A stretch of 34,259 nt of DNA from Bacteroidia bacterium (GTDB taxonomy: Bacteria; Bacteroidota; Bacteroidia; Bacteroidales; VadinHA17): the NCBI GenBank assembly GCA_026391595.1, contig JAPLDY010000094.1, positions 1 through 34,259 of the forward strand. Reading direction: 5' to 3'. Positions within the stretch are counted from its first letter, which is position 1, and each line of letters opens with the position of its first letter. Made by a program: the position numbers and the translations under genes. This document shows positions 20,728 through 29,814 of this stretch, piece by piece. The notes beneath the pieces were generated by a model, which saw only the letters and a list, made by a program, of their open reading frames with translations, had not been told where the DNA came from and searched no databases.

Positions 20728-21558
20728 TCAAGGTTTTGTTGCAGCCCAGTCGTTTTTGGATGAATAATTTGTGACTGTCCCGGTCATTCTTGCACCATCA
20801 ACCTTTCCTGTATACAAGTCTCCGCTTATTTTGAAGGTAATATCGTTGCCACTGAGACGTCCGTCTGCAATCGGGATTTCTTTTCCGTCTTTTAGATAGA
20901 TCCCATGTAGCATCTGGAATTCCTGTTTTATCAGGAGCTGATTACTGCCGAGCTGCCATGTGCCTTCAACTTTTGCCGGGACGATCCACATAAGAGCTGT
21001 ATTCCAGCTGTTCCAGTTCTCCTCAGTCGTCACTTCATAATCAGCCTCCCATTCACCCATTGTGAATGTATTTGAAACAACGCGTGTTCCGGGTTTTAGT
21101 TCAAGGATGCGGGGCCTGAGCTTAAGGTTGATCTCAGGGAGAAGAAACATGGTGATCACCGTTGCTTTGGAAAGGTCATACTCAAACAGATCTGTTTCAA
21201 TGAATTCTGTCCTGTCGGTTACTCCGTCATTCTTTGCATTTCTTTTCGACAGCGTAACCATATCAGGATTATACTCAATCCCGATGGCATGTGCACCTAA
21301 TTTTGCTGCGGCAATGACTGTCCGTCCATCACCCGAACCCAGGTCTATTACGTAATCATCGGCGGTGACTTTTGCTGTTTTGAGCATCAGATCAACAAGC
21401 TCCGATGGGGTTGGCACCCATACGACATCCTTACCCTGCTGTCCGACTTCGGGAACATATCCGGAATCTGGCTTCTTCTCCTGAGCTGCCAGCACAGCAT
21501 AAACTGAGACAAATAAAATCGTCAGGAACGTGCATCTTATAAGGTTAATTGATCTCAT
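20728..21558 (-). CDS. Class I SAM-dependent methyltransferase-like protein with N-terminal signal peptide
   Basis: MRSINLIRCTFLTILFVSVYAVLAAQEKK signal peptide, then VWVPTPSELVDLML and YVIDLGSGDGRTVIAAAKLGAHAIGIEYNPDM (motif I). Confidence 0.82.
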   Translation of the reverse strand: MRSINLIRCTFLTILFVSVYAVLAAQEKKPDSGYVPEVGQQGKDVVWVPTPSELVDLMLKTAKVTADDYVIDLGSGDGRTVIAAAKLGAHAIGIEYNPDMVTLSKRNAKNDGVTDRTEFIETDLFEYDLSKATVITMFLLPEINLKLRPRILELKPGTRVVSNTFTMGEWEADYEVTTEENWNSWNTALMWIVPAKVEGTWQLGSNQLLIKQEFQMLHGIYLKDGKEIPIADGRLSGNDITFKISGDLYTGKVDGARMTGTVTNYSSKNDWAATKP

Positions 21559-21615
21559 TCGGCAATTTGTTTATAATACGTTATAATGTCAGTCATTAAA
21601 ATTATTTATTTTTTT

Positions 21616-22731
21616 TCAATTTTTGATAAGTGTCATAACATGTTTTGCTATTGCAATGCATGATGTCAATCCCGGAGATTCCATCCCGATCAGATTTATG
21701 AATCCGGGATTTCCCCTCCCAGATTCTTCCATAATATAAAAATCCCTCACCGGTTCGCCCGGTTTTTGAGTTTTAGGTCTTATTCCTGCCATTTCAGGAG
21801 CTATGTCGTCAAGTTCCAGGAATGGAAGGAATTTTCTTGCTGATTTCCAGAATGCTTCCTGCTTCAGTGAGTTCACAGAATAATCATAAACATTTGATTC
21901 AAGGTAAGTTACGTCGGGACCCAGCTTAACGCCCCCACTCATGTCGATTGTAACATGAATTCCGATACCCTCCAGGTTGGTATGCGGAACCGGATAAACG
22001 AGGCGGTTGAGGAGCCTGTTCTTCGGGGGTAGAACTCTGAAGTATTCACCTTTACAGAAGCGTATAGAAAGTCTATCATCCTTCATACCAGCCATCTCTG
22101 CAATTTTGTCTGATGTAAGACCAGCAGCGTTGATCACTACACGTGTTGTAAAGATGTAAATGTTTTTATCCGCATCAAGGAGGGTTATCTCATAGCCTTC
22201 AATTATTTTCCTGATTCCTGTCACCTCGCTGCCATAGACGATCTGTCCGGCATTGTTGAGGGTATTAGTTTCGAACCGCTTCATCAGAGAGTGGGAATCA
22301 ATAATACCTGTCGTTGGTGAATAGAGAGCTTTGAGTGCAAAGATCTCCGGTTCAAGCTTTTTAATCCGGTCGCGGTCAATTATTTCAATATCGACCCCGT
22401 TACCGGCAGCATTGGTTTTTATCCCGTCAATTACAGCAATCTCTTTCTCATCAGTTGCAACAATAAGCTTTCCACAGTTGTTGAAGGGTATTTCATATTT
22501 TCTGCAATAATCATAAAGAAGGGTTTTACCCACGACACACAGTTTTGCTTTCAGACTTCCTTCAGGATAGTAAATACCTGCATGTATTACTTCGCTGTTG
22601 CGACTGCTTGTCTCTTGTCCGAAAGTCGTATGTTTTTCAATAACAAAGACATTTTTATTAACTTCCGATGCTTTTTCCGCTATTGCCAGACCAATTACTC
22701 CGGCTCCTATTATTGTTATTTCTGCATCCAT
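21616..22731 (-). CDS. FAD-dependent oxidoreductase of the L-2-hydroxyglutarate oxidase (LhgO)-like family
   Basis: Start preferred at MDAEITIIGAGVIGLAIAEKASE (22731). Dinucleotide-binding GxGxxG, SSRNSEVIHAGIYYPEGSLKAKLCVVGK, C-terminal GNPGFINLIGMESPGLTSCIAIAKHV. Confidence 0.85.
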   Translation of the reverse strand: MDAEITIIGAGVIGLAIAEKASEVNKNVFVIEKHTTFGQETSSRNSEVIHAGIYYPEGSLKAKLCVVGKTLLYDYCRKYEIPFNNCGKLIVATDEKEIAVIDGIKTNAAGNGVDIEIIDRDRIKKLEPEIFALKALYSPTTGIIDSHSLMKRFETNTLNNAGQIVYGSEVTGIRKIIEGYEITLLDADKNIYIFTTRVVINAAGLTSDKIAEMAGMKDDRLSIRFCKGEYFRVLPPKNRLLNRLVYPVPHTNLEGIGIHVTIDMSGGVKLGPDVTYLESNVYDYSVNSLKQEAFWKSARKFLPFLELDDIAPEMAGIRPKTQKPGEPVRDFYIMEESGRGNPGFINLIGMESPGLTSCIAIAKHVMTLIKN

Positions 22732-22848
22732 AAAAAAGCTTATTTCTGAATCTGGCTGTAAAACCTTATTCAAAAATAAGCTTAATACTTCATCCTGCAA
22801 TAATCTTGACGATGACTGCAAATGATTTTACCAATAACTAATAACTGC

Positions 22849-23052
22849 TTACTTCTTATTGCACTCGCACCTGTTTACGACAATGAATAATGCAATTGTA
22901 ATGAGAAAGAAGCTGTTACCCATGTTGAAATAATTCACCACGTGATTAATAGGAAGTATGTCCTTTCCTGTCAGGCCCGAAATTGTTCCCAGTACTATCA
23001 ATATGATTCCTATACCTCCTGAAACCCATCCGATCCAGTTCAATGCTTTCAT
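22849..23052 (-). CDS. Small membrane protein with two predicted TM helices
   Basis: 67-aa ORF MKALNWIGWVSGGIGIILIVLGTISGLTGKD... with two hydrophobic segments. Confidence 0.65.
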   Translation of the reverse strand: MKALNWIGWVSGGIGIILIVLGTISGLTGKDILPINHVVNYFNMGNSFFLITIALFIVVNRCECNKK

Positions 23053-23092
23053 GACATTAGTTTTTGTTAATAAATCATTTCCATCATTAATT

Positions 23093-23100
23093 CAAAGGTA
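23093..23100 (-). promoter_or_regulatory. Possible -7 element for the 67-aa membrane protein gene
   Basis: CAAAGGTA on + is TACCTTTG on -, matching TAnnTTTG; a weak CTTG lies about 20 nt upstream. Confidence 0.45.
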
Positions 23101-23196
23101 CAAAATAGGAGAATATGAGTCAAGGCAAAATGATGTCATCTCAAAGACTATAATGGTTGAAAAAAATTATCTTTAAACTTAATTTGCTTCATAGAA

Positions 23197-25317
23197 ATGA
23201 TAAGATCCCTGATTCAAATTCTTTTACCGGTTTTATTCTCACTGATATCCTGCTCCGGAGAACGGGCCCCTATAGACAGGTTCGCCATAGTTTCACGACA
23301 CGATATACATAATTCAGTGATTGACAGCCTTAGTTCCCTGTCTGTAGGAAATGGCGAATTTGCATTTACGGTTGATGTTACCGGATTGCAGTCATTTCCT
23401 GAATTTTATGAAAAGGGTATACCACTGGGTACTATGTCTGAATGGGGATGGCATACAGGATTGAATCCTGAAAATTACACTCTGTCAGATGTTTACAGGA
23501 GTTATGACGTTCACGGCAGACAGGTAGATTATGTGTATCAGTTCCGCCCTGCTGATGGGGCCAGGAAGGCCGGGGCCACAGAATGGCTGAGGGCTAATCC
23601 TCACAAATTCAATCTGGGTATGATCGGTTTGCAGCTGATGAGGAAGGACGGTACCCTTGCCGGTATAGGCGATGTAAAGGATAACATGCAATCGCTATAT
23701 TTATCGACAGGTACAATAGAAAGCAGATATTCCATTGACGGTACGCCTGTAAGTGTCCTTACAGTCTGCCAGCCTGATCAGGATGTTGTCTCTGCCAGGA
23801 TAGAATCAAGGATGATAAGTGAAGGCAGGCTGAAATTAAGTATTTCTTTTCCCGCTGCCGTTGGTCGTTGGTCAGGTTATGATTACAATTCTCCTGAGAA
23901 ACATGTTACCAGGATGGTCCGGACAAATCCTGAAGCGACCCTGTTTGAGAGAATCCAGGATAATGATAAGTATTATGTCGAGGTGCTGCATAAGAATTGT
24001 ATTATGAAAGAATCGGCCCGGCATCATTATTATCTGGAACCAGCTTCTGCAGATTCGGTTATTGAGTTTTCATGCAGGTTCTCCGAAGTGCCGTACGACA
24101 GTGGGCCTGACGCTTTTGATGTAGTTCATGAAGCCAGCCGGAAGGGATGGGAAGCCTTCTGGTTGAGTGGTGGAACAGTTGATTTCTCAGAGTGTACAGA
24201 TCCGCGTGCCTTTGAGCTTGAAAGACGTGTGGTTCTGTCACAGTACTTAACCAGGATCCAGTGCAGCGGATCTCTTCCTCCAGCAGAAACAGGGCTTACA
24301 TATAACAGCTGGTTTGGCAAGTTCCACCTTGAGATGCACTGGTGGCATGCAGCTCACTTTGCATTGTGGAACCGTGAAGAGATCCTCGAAAAACAGATGA
24401 AATATTATTCTGATATCATTGGGAATGCCCGCCAGACTGCCCGTCATCAGGGTTATAAAGGAGTGAGATGGCCAAAAATGACTGATCCTGAGGGCAGGGA
24501 AAGCCCGAGTAATGTTGGAACTTATCTTATCTGGCAGCAGCCCCATCCTATATTTTTTGCCGAGCTGCTTTATGAGAACGCCGAAAATAAAAATAAGATA
24601 CTTGAAAAGTACCGGGAAATTGTTTTCGAAACGGCCGATTTCATGGCATCCTATGCCTGGTTCGACAGTGAGAATGACAGATATGTCCTCGGACCCGTTC
24701 TCATACCGGCACAGGAGAGCCTTAACAAGGAGACAACAATAAATCCGGTCTTTGAAACCGTTTATTGGTACTGGGGTCTGAAAACAGCTGTAGAATGGAA
24801 GAAAAGGTTGCGGGAGACACCTGATCCTCTTTGGGTTGATATTGTGAAGAAAATCTCTAAGCTGCCTGTTCAGGATGGCCTGTATCTATGTTCTGAAGAC
24901 ACAAAGGATTCATATCAGAATCCCAGGTATATGAGCGATCATCCTATAGTTTCAGGTATCAGCGGAGTACTGCCGGGTACAAAACTGGTTGATAATAAAA
25001 TACTTGGTAATTCACTTGATACAATAATGAAAAAATGGAACTGGCAAACGACCTGGGGATGGGATTTTCCGATGCTGGCTATGTCTGCAGCTGCAATAGG
25101 AAGGCAAGAGCAGGCGATTGATTTCTTAATGATGGATGCTCCGAAAAACCGCTATCTTGTCAATGGCCACAATTACCAGGATGCCAGACTGGCATTATAT
25201 TTGCCGGGTAATGGAGGGCTGCTTGCTGCAGTTGCAAAGATGTGCGTGCAGGATCAGTTTCCCCATAACGGGAAATGGAATATCAGGTGGGAGAACCTGA
25301 ATAATTATGTAAAATAA
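23197..25317 (+). CDS. Lipoprotein, (alpha/alpha)6-type glycoside hydrolase-like protein (GH65-like annotation likely)
   Basis: 706 aa: lipobox-like LFSLISCSGE, then SLSVGNGEFAFTVDVTGLQSFPEFYEKGIPLGTMSEWGWH and FHLEMHWWHAAHFALWNRE. Confidence 0.65.
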   Translation: MIRSLIQILLPVLFSLISCSGERAPIDRFAIVSRHDIHNSVIDSLSSLSVGNGEFAFTVDVTGLQSFPEFYEKGIPLGTMSEWGWHTGLNPENYTLSDVYRSYDVHGRQVDYVYQFRPADGARKAGATEWLRANPHKFNLGMIGLQLMRKDGTLAGIGDVKDNMQSLYLSTGTIESRYSIDGTPVSVLTVCQPDQDVVSARIESRMISEGRLKLSISFPAAVGRWSGYDYNSPEKHVTRMVRTNPEATLFERIQDNDKYYVEVLHKNCIMKESARHHYYLEPASADSVIEFSCRFSEVPYDSGPDAFDVVHEASRKGWEAFWLSGGTVDFSECTDPRAFELERRVVLSQYLTRIQCSGSLPPAETGLTYNSWFGKFHLEMHWWHAAHFALWNREEILEKQMKYYSDIIGNARQTARHQGYKGVRWPKMTDPEGRESPSNVGTYLIWQQPHPIFFAELLYENAENKNKILEKYREIVFETADFMASYAWFDSENDRYVLGPVLIPAQESLNKETTINPVFETVYWYWGLKTAVEWKKRLRETPDPLWVDIVKKISKLPVQDGLYLCSEDTKDSYQNPRYMSDHPIVSGISGVLPGTKLVDNKILGNSLDTIMKKWNWQTTWGWDFPMLAMSAAAIGRQEQAIDFLMMDAPKNRYLVNGHNYQDARLALYLPGNGGLLAAVAKMCVQDQFPHNGKWNIRWENLNNYVK

Positions 25318-25339
25318 TAAGCTCAAAATATAAATATAT

Positions 25340-26014
25340 ATGAAAAAAGAAATTTTGAACAAACTCTTCGCAGTATCAGCTGCTTTTCTTCTTTCAGGAT
25401 TACCATGTTTCCTCCAGGGCCAGTCAACCAGCAAAGGAGAGATGCCGCAGTACCTGTTCAGTGAATTTACCAAATGCGATGTTGTCATGAAGGGAGGGCA
25501 GGTTAATACACCCGTGATGAATTATAATATTGTTACCGAAAAAATGGTCTTTCTGAGCAATGACAAATATTATGATATGACTAATCCGGATGCTGCGGAT
25601 ACCGTTATGTTGAACGGATGCAAGTTTATCCCTGTCGGCAAGGCATTTTATGAGGTTCTTGTTAAACAGCCAATTGCATTGTTCATTCAGCATAAGGGCA
25701 ACCTTTTAATGGCCGGCAAACCTGTTGGATATGGTGGCACATCCCAGGTCTCTTCGTCCAATTATATATCAAGCCTTGAACTCTCCGGACTTCAGACCAA
25801 TCTTGCATTGCCGAAAGATTATATCGTCAATCCGGCCCCGGTTTACTGGATCCGCGCAGGGGACAAATGGTCGGATTTTACAACTGAGAAACAGTTCCTC
25901 GCTCTGTTTCCTGACAAGGCAGCCCTTTTAAAAAGCTTCATAAAAGAGAATCGTATCAAAATTGACAAGCCGGAAAATGTCGTCAGGCTCGTGAAATATT
26001 ATGCTTCTTTATAG
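25340..26014 (+). CDS. Secreted hypothetical protein
   Basis: 224-aa ORF with signal peptide (NKLFAVSAAFLLSGLPCFLQGQS); no family recognised. Confidence 0.65.
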   Translation: MKKEILNKLFAVSAAFLLSGLPCFLQGQSTSKGEMPQYLFSEFTKCDVVMKGGQVNTPVMNYNIVTEKMVFLSNDKYYDMTNPDAADTVMLNGCKFIPVGKAFYEVLVKQPIALFIQHKGNLLMAGKPVGYGGTSQVSSSNYISSLELSGLQTNLALPKDYIVNPAPVYWIRAGDKWSDFTTEKQFLALFPDKAALLKSFIKENRIKIDKPENVVRLVKYYASL

Positions 26015-26146
26015 GCAGTCTGATATATTGAAAACGGTACCCCGGAAAGCAGAATATTTTTATATTTGGGCCTAGGTTTTCGGAATTATTATTAACTTTA
26101 ACCTATTGCTATAAGAAATCGAGGGGTCTGTCTAAAGTAACCGGGT

Positions 26147-26872
26147 ATGAAAAAAGCTCTTGCTCTTATTTTTCTGGTCATACTTACCGCTTCAGCTTAT
26201 CCACAGCAGGTGAATACGGCTTCCCCCGATGTGGACATGTCTTATTTTGTCACCCATACGCGCGATGAGCTGATCAGAAAGCTTGTCGACCTTCCGCTGG
26301 GGATACAATCCACAGACCCCATTGATGTGATCCTTCAGAAAATAGAAACTTACCTTATTGCTTTTGTTCCGCAACCTGAATATGCTGATGATGAATATGC
26401 AAAAGCTGCCAATATGCAGGCGCTCAGGAGTTTAAAGCAGGGTGGCTACGGGATTGGTTCAGTTCTTGTTGATATGGATGGGAAAATCATTTATGCCGCG
26501 CATAATTCGCAAATTCAGAAAGACAGATCTGATCTTCACGCAGAGATGACTCTTATGACAAAATTTGAGGAGAGCCATAAATCACATAAATACATGAATA
26601 TGTATGTATATAAGCCCGGACTTACAGTATTCAGCTCAGCCGAACCATGTCCCATGTGCTTTATAAGGATCAGTACGGCAGGATGCGATACAAAATATTG
26701 TACCCCGGGACCTGAGGACGGAATGGTTACCAGGATAAGCTGCCTGCCTTCCTCCTGGCAGGAAATGGCCAGAAAGCAAAAGGTCGAGATGGGCGATTGC
26801 TCTCCAATAATGCAGAAGCTTTCGCACCTGCTTTTCTATTCATTCCTTCTCGACGACAGGGGTCCGAAATAG
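26147..26872 (+). CDS. Exported CDA-fold (cytidine/nucleoside) deaminase-like protein
   Basis: Signal peptide MKKALALIFLVILTASAYPQQ; zinc-binding motifs LHAEMTLMTKFEE (HAE) and SSAEPCPMCFIRIS (PCxxC). Confidence 0.82.
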   Translation: MKKALALIFLVILTASAYPQQVNTASPDVDMSYFVTHTRDELIRKLVDLPLGIQSTDPIDVILQKIETYLIAFVPQPEYADDEYAKAANMQALRSLKQGGYGIGSVLVDMDGKIIYAAHNSQIQKDRSDLHAEMTLMTKFEESHKSHKYMNMYVYKPGLTVFSSAEPCPMCFIRISTAGCDTKYCTPGPEDGMVTRISCLPSSWQEMARKQKVEMGDCSPIMQKLSHLLFYSFLLDDRGPK

Positions 26873-26985
26873 GTTAAATATTATCTGTAAGCTGTCATCC
26901 GTCAATTCAAAACAGCAATCCGTAAAACAAAACAGGTATTTACAATCAGGAACACTTAAATTTAATACGTTAACAACCTGATCTG

Positions 26986-27017
26986 TTTAATTTAGGTCAA
27001 AATGTTTCCTAATTTTG
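26986..27017 (+). promoter_or_regulatory. Possible promoter of the TPR sensor kinase operon
   Basis: TTTA (26986-26989), 20-nt spacer, TAATTTTG (27010-27017); start codon at 27044. Confidence 0.55.
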
Positions 27018-27043
27018 TATTATGCTTAATACCTGAAGATTAA

Positions 27044-28978
27044 ATGAAGAGGATAATTAAGTTGTTTGCGGTATTTCTGTGCCTCTCCGCGACAGCAGCG
27101 GCAGGAACAATCAGACTTGGAACGGGGAATAGGATCCCGGGAATAGCCAGCTTTCCCGGTAAAACAGCCGATACCGCCTGGGTCAATTATTATGTCAGAA
27201 AGGGATTTTCACATCTGACCAAAAAATCCTACGATCTTGAGAAGGTTTTAGCATATATTGATACGGCTTGCCTGGTATGTGAAAAGGAGGAATTTGACTT
27301 TCCTTCTTCACTGCATCTTCTGAGGGCTGAATATTTTTATGAAACTGGAGATTTCAGCAGGTCTGAAACAGAGGCCTCATTAGCAGTCAAAAAAGCTGAA
27401 AATGAAATGAAATATCTCCTCCAGGCAAGATCATTGATCTTTCTCGGGAGATATTACCTGAGGACAGGCTTCTACCAGGCAAGCATTGATCAGTATAACA
27501 AGAGCATAGCGCTTGCTGATGAAAAAGATCTGAAAGGCATTAAGCCAAGAAGTTATGCCGGGCAGGCTGAGGTATTTTTGACTGTCAGCGATTATAAGGC
27601 ATACATGACAAACCTGAGAAAGATGGTTGAAGTTTCCCTTGCTGAAAATGACACGCTTGATGCAGAAGAAGGTCTCCTGCGGCTGGGAACTATACTTACA
27701 GAAGACCAAAGAGATTTCCGAAAGGCAGATTCCACCCTTAAGGAGTGTATCAGGCTGGCGCTTATCAAGAAAGATACATATTATGCAGCTTATGCGATGG
27801 CAAACACAGGATGGAATTTCTACCGTCAAAAGATGCCGGACTCCGCAATTATTTATTACCAAAAATCTCTGAACTACAGTTCGGGAAGATCTGCTAATGC
27901 CCTTGGGAATCTTGGTACAATATACCGTGATCTTGGAGATTATAACAGAGCTCTGAAATTCTATACAAAATCGCTTGACATAGCGAATGAAAGCAGGGAC
28001 TGGTATTCACTTTCATGGGTTTATAAGGATATGAGTGACCTTTACCTTACCAGGGAGGATACCTCAGGTGCTTTTAAATCCTATGTCCTTTATAAACAGT
28101 TCAATGATTCGGTGTTGTCAAAGAAGAGCACCCTGGGATTGGCTGAAGCCAGGATCAGGTATGATGCAGATGCACATAATAAAGAGATCGACCTGCTGGA
28201 ACTAAGATTGAAGAATAACAGTATTCTTAATACAGGATACACTATAGTGGTTGTTTCCCTTATTGTGATAGGACTTCTGATATTCAGAAGCAGGAGGCTG
28301 AATGAGAAGAGACGGATTAGCGAAATGAATCACAAGATATCGGAGATGACGCAGGCTAACCTGAGGCAGCAGATGAATCCTCATTTCATATTTAACACCC
28401 TCAACTCGATACAATATTATATGTATCAGAACGATAAGGTGGCTACAAACAATTATCTCACAAAGTTCTCGAGCCTAATGCGCAAAGTGCTTGATAACTC
28501 TCAGAGTACGTCTGTTCCTCTCCGCGATGAACTCGATGCATTGAATCTCTATCTTGAGCTTGAATGTTTGAGATTTAAGGATAAATTTGAATTTAAGATA
28601 ACTGTTGATGATGAGATAGATCCTCTGATGTACAAGGTGCCCACAATGCTCATTCAGCCTTATGTCGAAAACTCAATCTGTCATGGGCTCATACCTATGG
28701 AAGGTAAGGGGTTTGTAAATATTAACCTTAAACTGACTGAAGCGTGTATTGTCTGTACTATTGAAGACAACGGCATAGGCCGTGAAGCAGCTACTGAACT
28801 GAGAAAGAAGAAAGAGAAGAACCATAATTCACTTGGAACCCAGATCGCCACCTCAAGGCTTGAACTGGTGAACAGCCTGTACGGCACCAGCCTGAAGACG
28901 GTCTATACCGATCTTAAAAATGAAAAGGGAGAAGCTGACGGCACACGTGTTGAGATCCATATACCTATTCTGACATGA
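27044..28978 (+). CDS. TPR-containing LytS-type sensor histidine kinase
   Basis: 644 aa: signal peptide, TPR repeats, TM near aa 390-415, LRQQMNPHFIFNTLNSIQYYMYQ, QPYVENSICHGL, TIEDNGIGREAA. Confidence 0.93.
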   Translation: MKRIIKLFAVFLCLSATAAAGTIRLGTGNRIPGIASFPGKTADTAWVNYYVRKGFSHLTKKSYDLEKVLAYIDTACLVCEKEEFDFPSSLHLLRAEYFYETGDFSRSETEASLAVKKAENEMKYLLQARSLIFLGRYYLRTGFYQASIDQYNKSIALADEKDLKGIKPRSYAGQAEVFLTVSDYKAYMTNLRKMVEVSLAENDTLDAEEGLLRLGTILTEDQRDFRKADSTLKECIRLALIKKDTYYAAYAMANTGWNFYRQKMPDSAIIYYQKSLNYSSGRSANALGNLGTIYRDLGDYNRALKFYTKSLDIANESRDWYSLSWVYKDMSDLYLTREDTSGAFKSYVLYKQFNDSVLSKKSTLGLAEARIRYDADAHNKEIDLLELRLKNNSILNTGYTIVVVSLIVIGLLIFRSRRLNEKRRISEMNHKISEMTQANLRQQMNPHFIFNTLNSIQYYMYQNDKVATNNYLTKFSSLMRKVLDNSQSTSVPLRDELDALNLYLELECLRFKDKFEFKITVDDEIDPLMYKVPTMLIQPYVENSICHGLIPMEGKGFVNINLKLTEACIVCTIEDNGIGREAATELRKKKEKNHNSLGTQIATSRLELVNSLYGTSLKTVYTDLKNEKGEADGTRVEIHIPILT

Positions 28979-29739
28979 TAAAGAAGCTGAAGACTGTTAT
29001 TGTAGATGACGAACCAAATGCAGTTGATTTCATTTATTCAGTGATCGGGGATCACTGCCCTGAACTTGAAGTAGTCGGTAAAGCATATAATGTTACTGAA
29101 GGTGTAAAAAAGATTGAAGAGGAAAAACCCGACCTGGTATTTCTCGATGTCGAAATGCCCAATGGCACCGGCTTCGACCTGCTGGCACATTTTCCGGAAA
29201 AGGAATTTGATGTGGTATTCATTACCGCGTTCAATCACTATGCAATAAAGGCAATAAAGTTCAGTGCGATTGATTATATCCTGAAGCCGCTTAATATTAC
29301 TGAGTTTATAGAAGCAGTAAAGAAAGTTCTCCTGAAACGCTCCAATTCTTCATTCCAGGGTAACGATAATTTCAAGGTTCTTATGGAAAACCTGAAGTCG
29401 CCCATCCCCTCAAGGCTGGCCATCCCAACCGCTGACGGAATGGAATACCTTAATCCAAAAGAGATAATAAGGATAGAAGCAGACAGGAGCTATTCATGGT
29501 TTTTCCTTACAGGTAACCGCAAGATACTTGTTTCAAAGAACCTCAAGGAATTCCAGGACCTGCTGAGTGACCGATATTTTTTCCGGGCGCACAATTCACA
29601 CCTTATAAACCTGAAATATGTACGTAAGTTTGTTCGCAAGGAGGGAGGTTATATTGAGATGCAGGATGGTGAACAGATCCCCATATCCAGAAACAAGAAA
29701 GATCTCTTCCTGGTTCACATGTCAAGATTCAAAGGATGA
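28975..29739 (+). CDS. LytTR-family response regulator
   Basis: 254 aa: KTVIVDDEPNAVDFI, LVFLDVEMPNGTGFDLL, DYILKPLNITEF, RAHNSHLINLKYVRKF; ATGA overlap with the upstream kinase. Confidence 0.94.
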   Translation: MIKKLKTVIVDDEPNAVDFIYSVIGDHCPELEVVGKAYNVTEGVKKIEEEKPDLVFLDVEMPNGTGFDLLAHFPEKEFDVVFITAFNHYAIKAIKFSAIDYILKPLNITEFIEAVKKVLLKRSNSSFQGNDNFKVLMENLKSPIPSRLAIPTADGMEYLNPKEIIRIEADRSYSWFFLTGNRKILVSKNLKEFQDLLSDRYFFRAHNSHLINLKYVRKFVRKEGGYIEMQDGEQIPISRNKKDLFLVHMSRFKG

Positions 29740-29743
29740 TGGC

Positions 29744-29775
29744 ACAAAAAAGAGGAGCCGTTGCCGGCCCCTCGT
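29744..29775 (-). terminator. Terminator hairpin between convergent genes
   Basis: GAGGAGCCG-TTGC-CGGCCCCTC (8 of 9 pairs). The A-tract before the stem on + reads as a T-tract after it on -. Confidence 0.65.
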
Positions 29776-29814
29776 TAACTAAACCCAATCTTTTTCAATT
29801 GCCTTTCAGATACA

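Noticed and set aside
26061-26068. TATATTTG as a promoter for the deaminase gene
   Set aside because: Matches the -7 consensus, but there is no TTTG-like element at about 19-20 nt upstream; too weak to list.
26147-26872. Exported deaminase as a polymorphic toxin
   Set aside because: No delivery or repeat domains, no toxin-typical domain architecture and no adjacent immunity gene; kept only as an exported enzyme of unknown role.
27431-27862. 143-aa minus-strand ORF in the TPR kinase
   Set aside because: Antisense to a clear TPR frame; shadow ORF.
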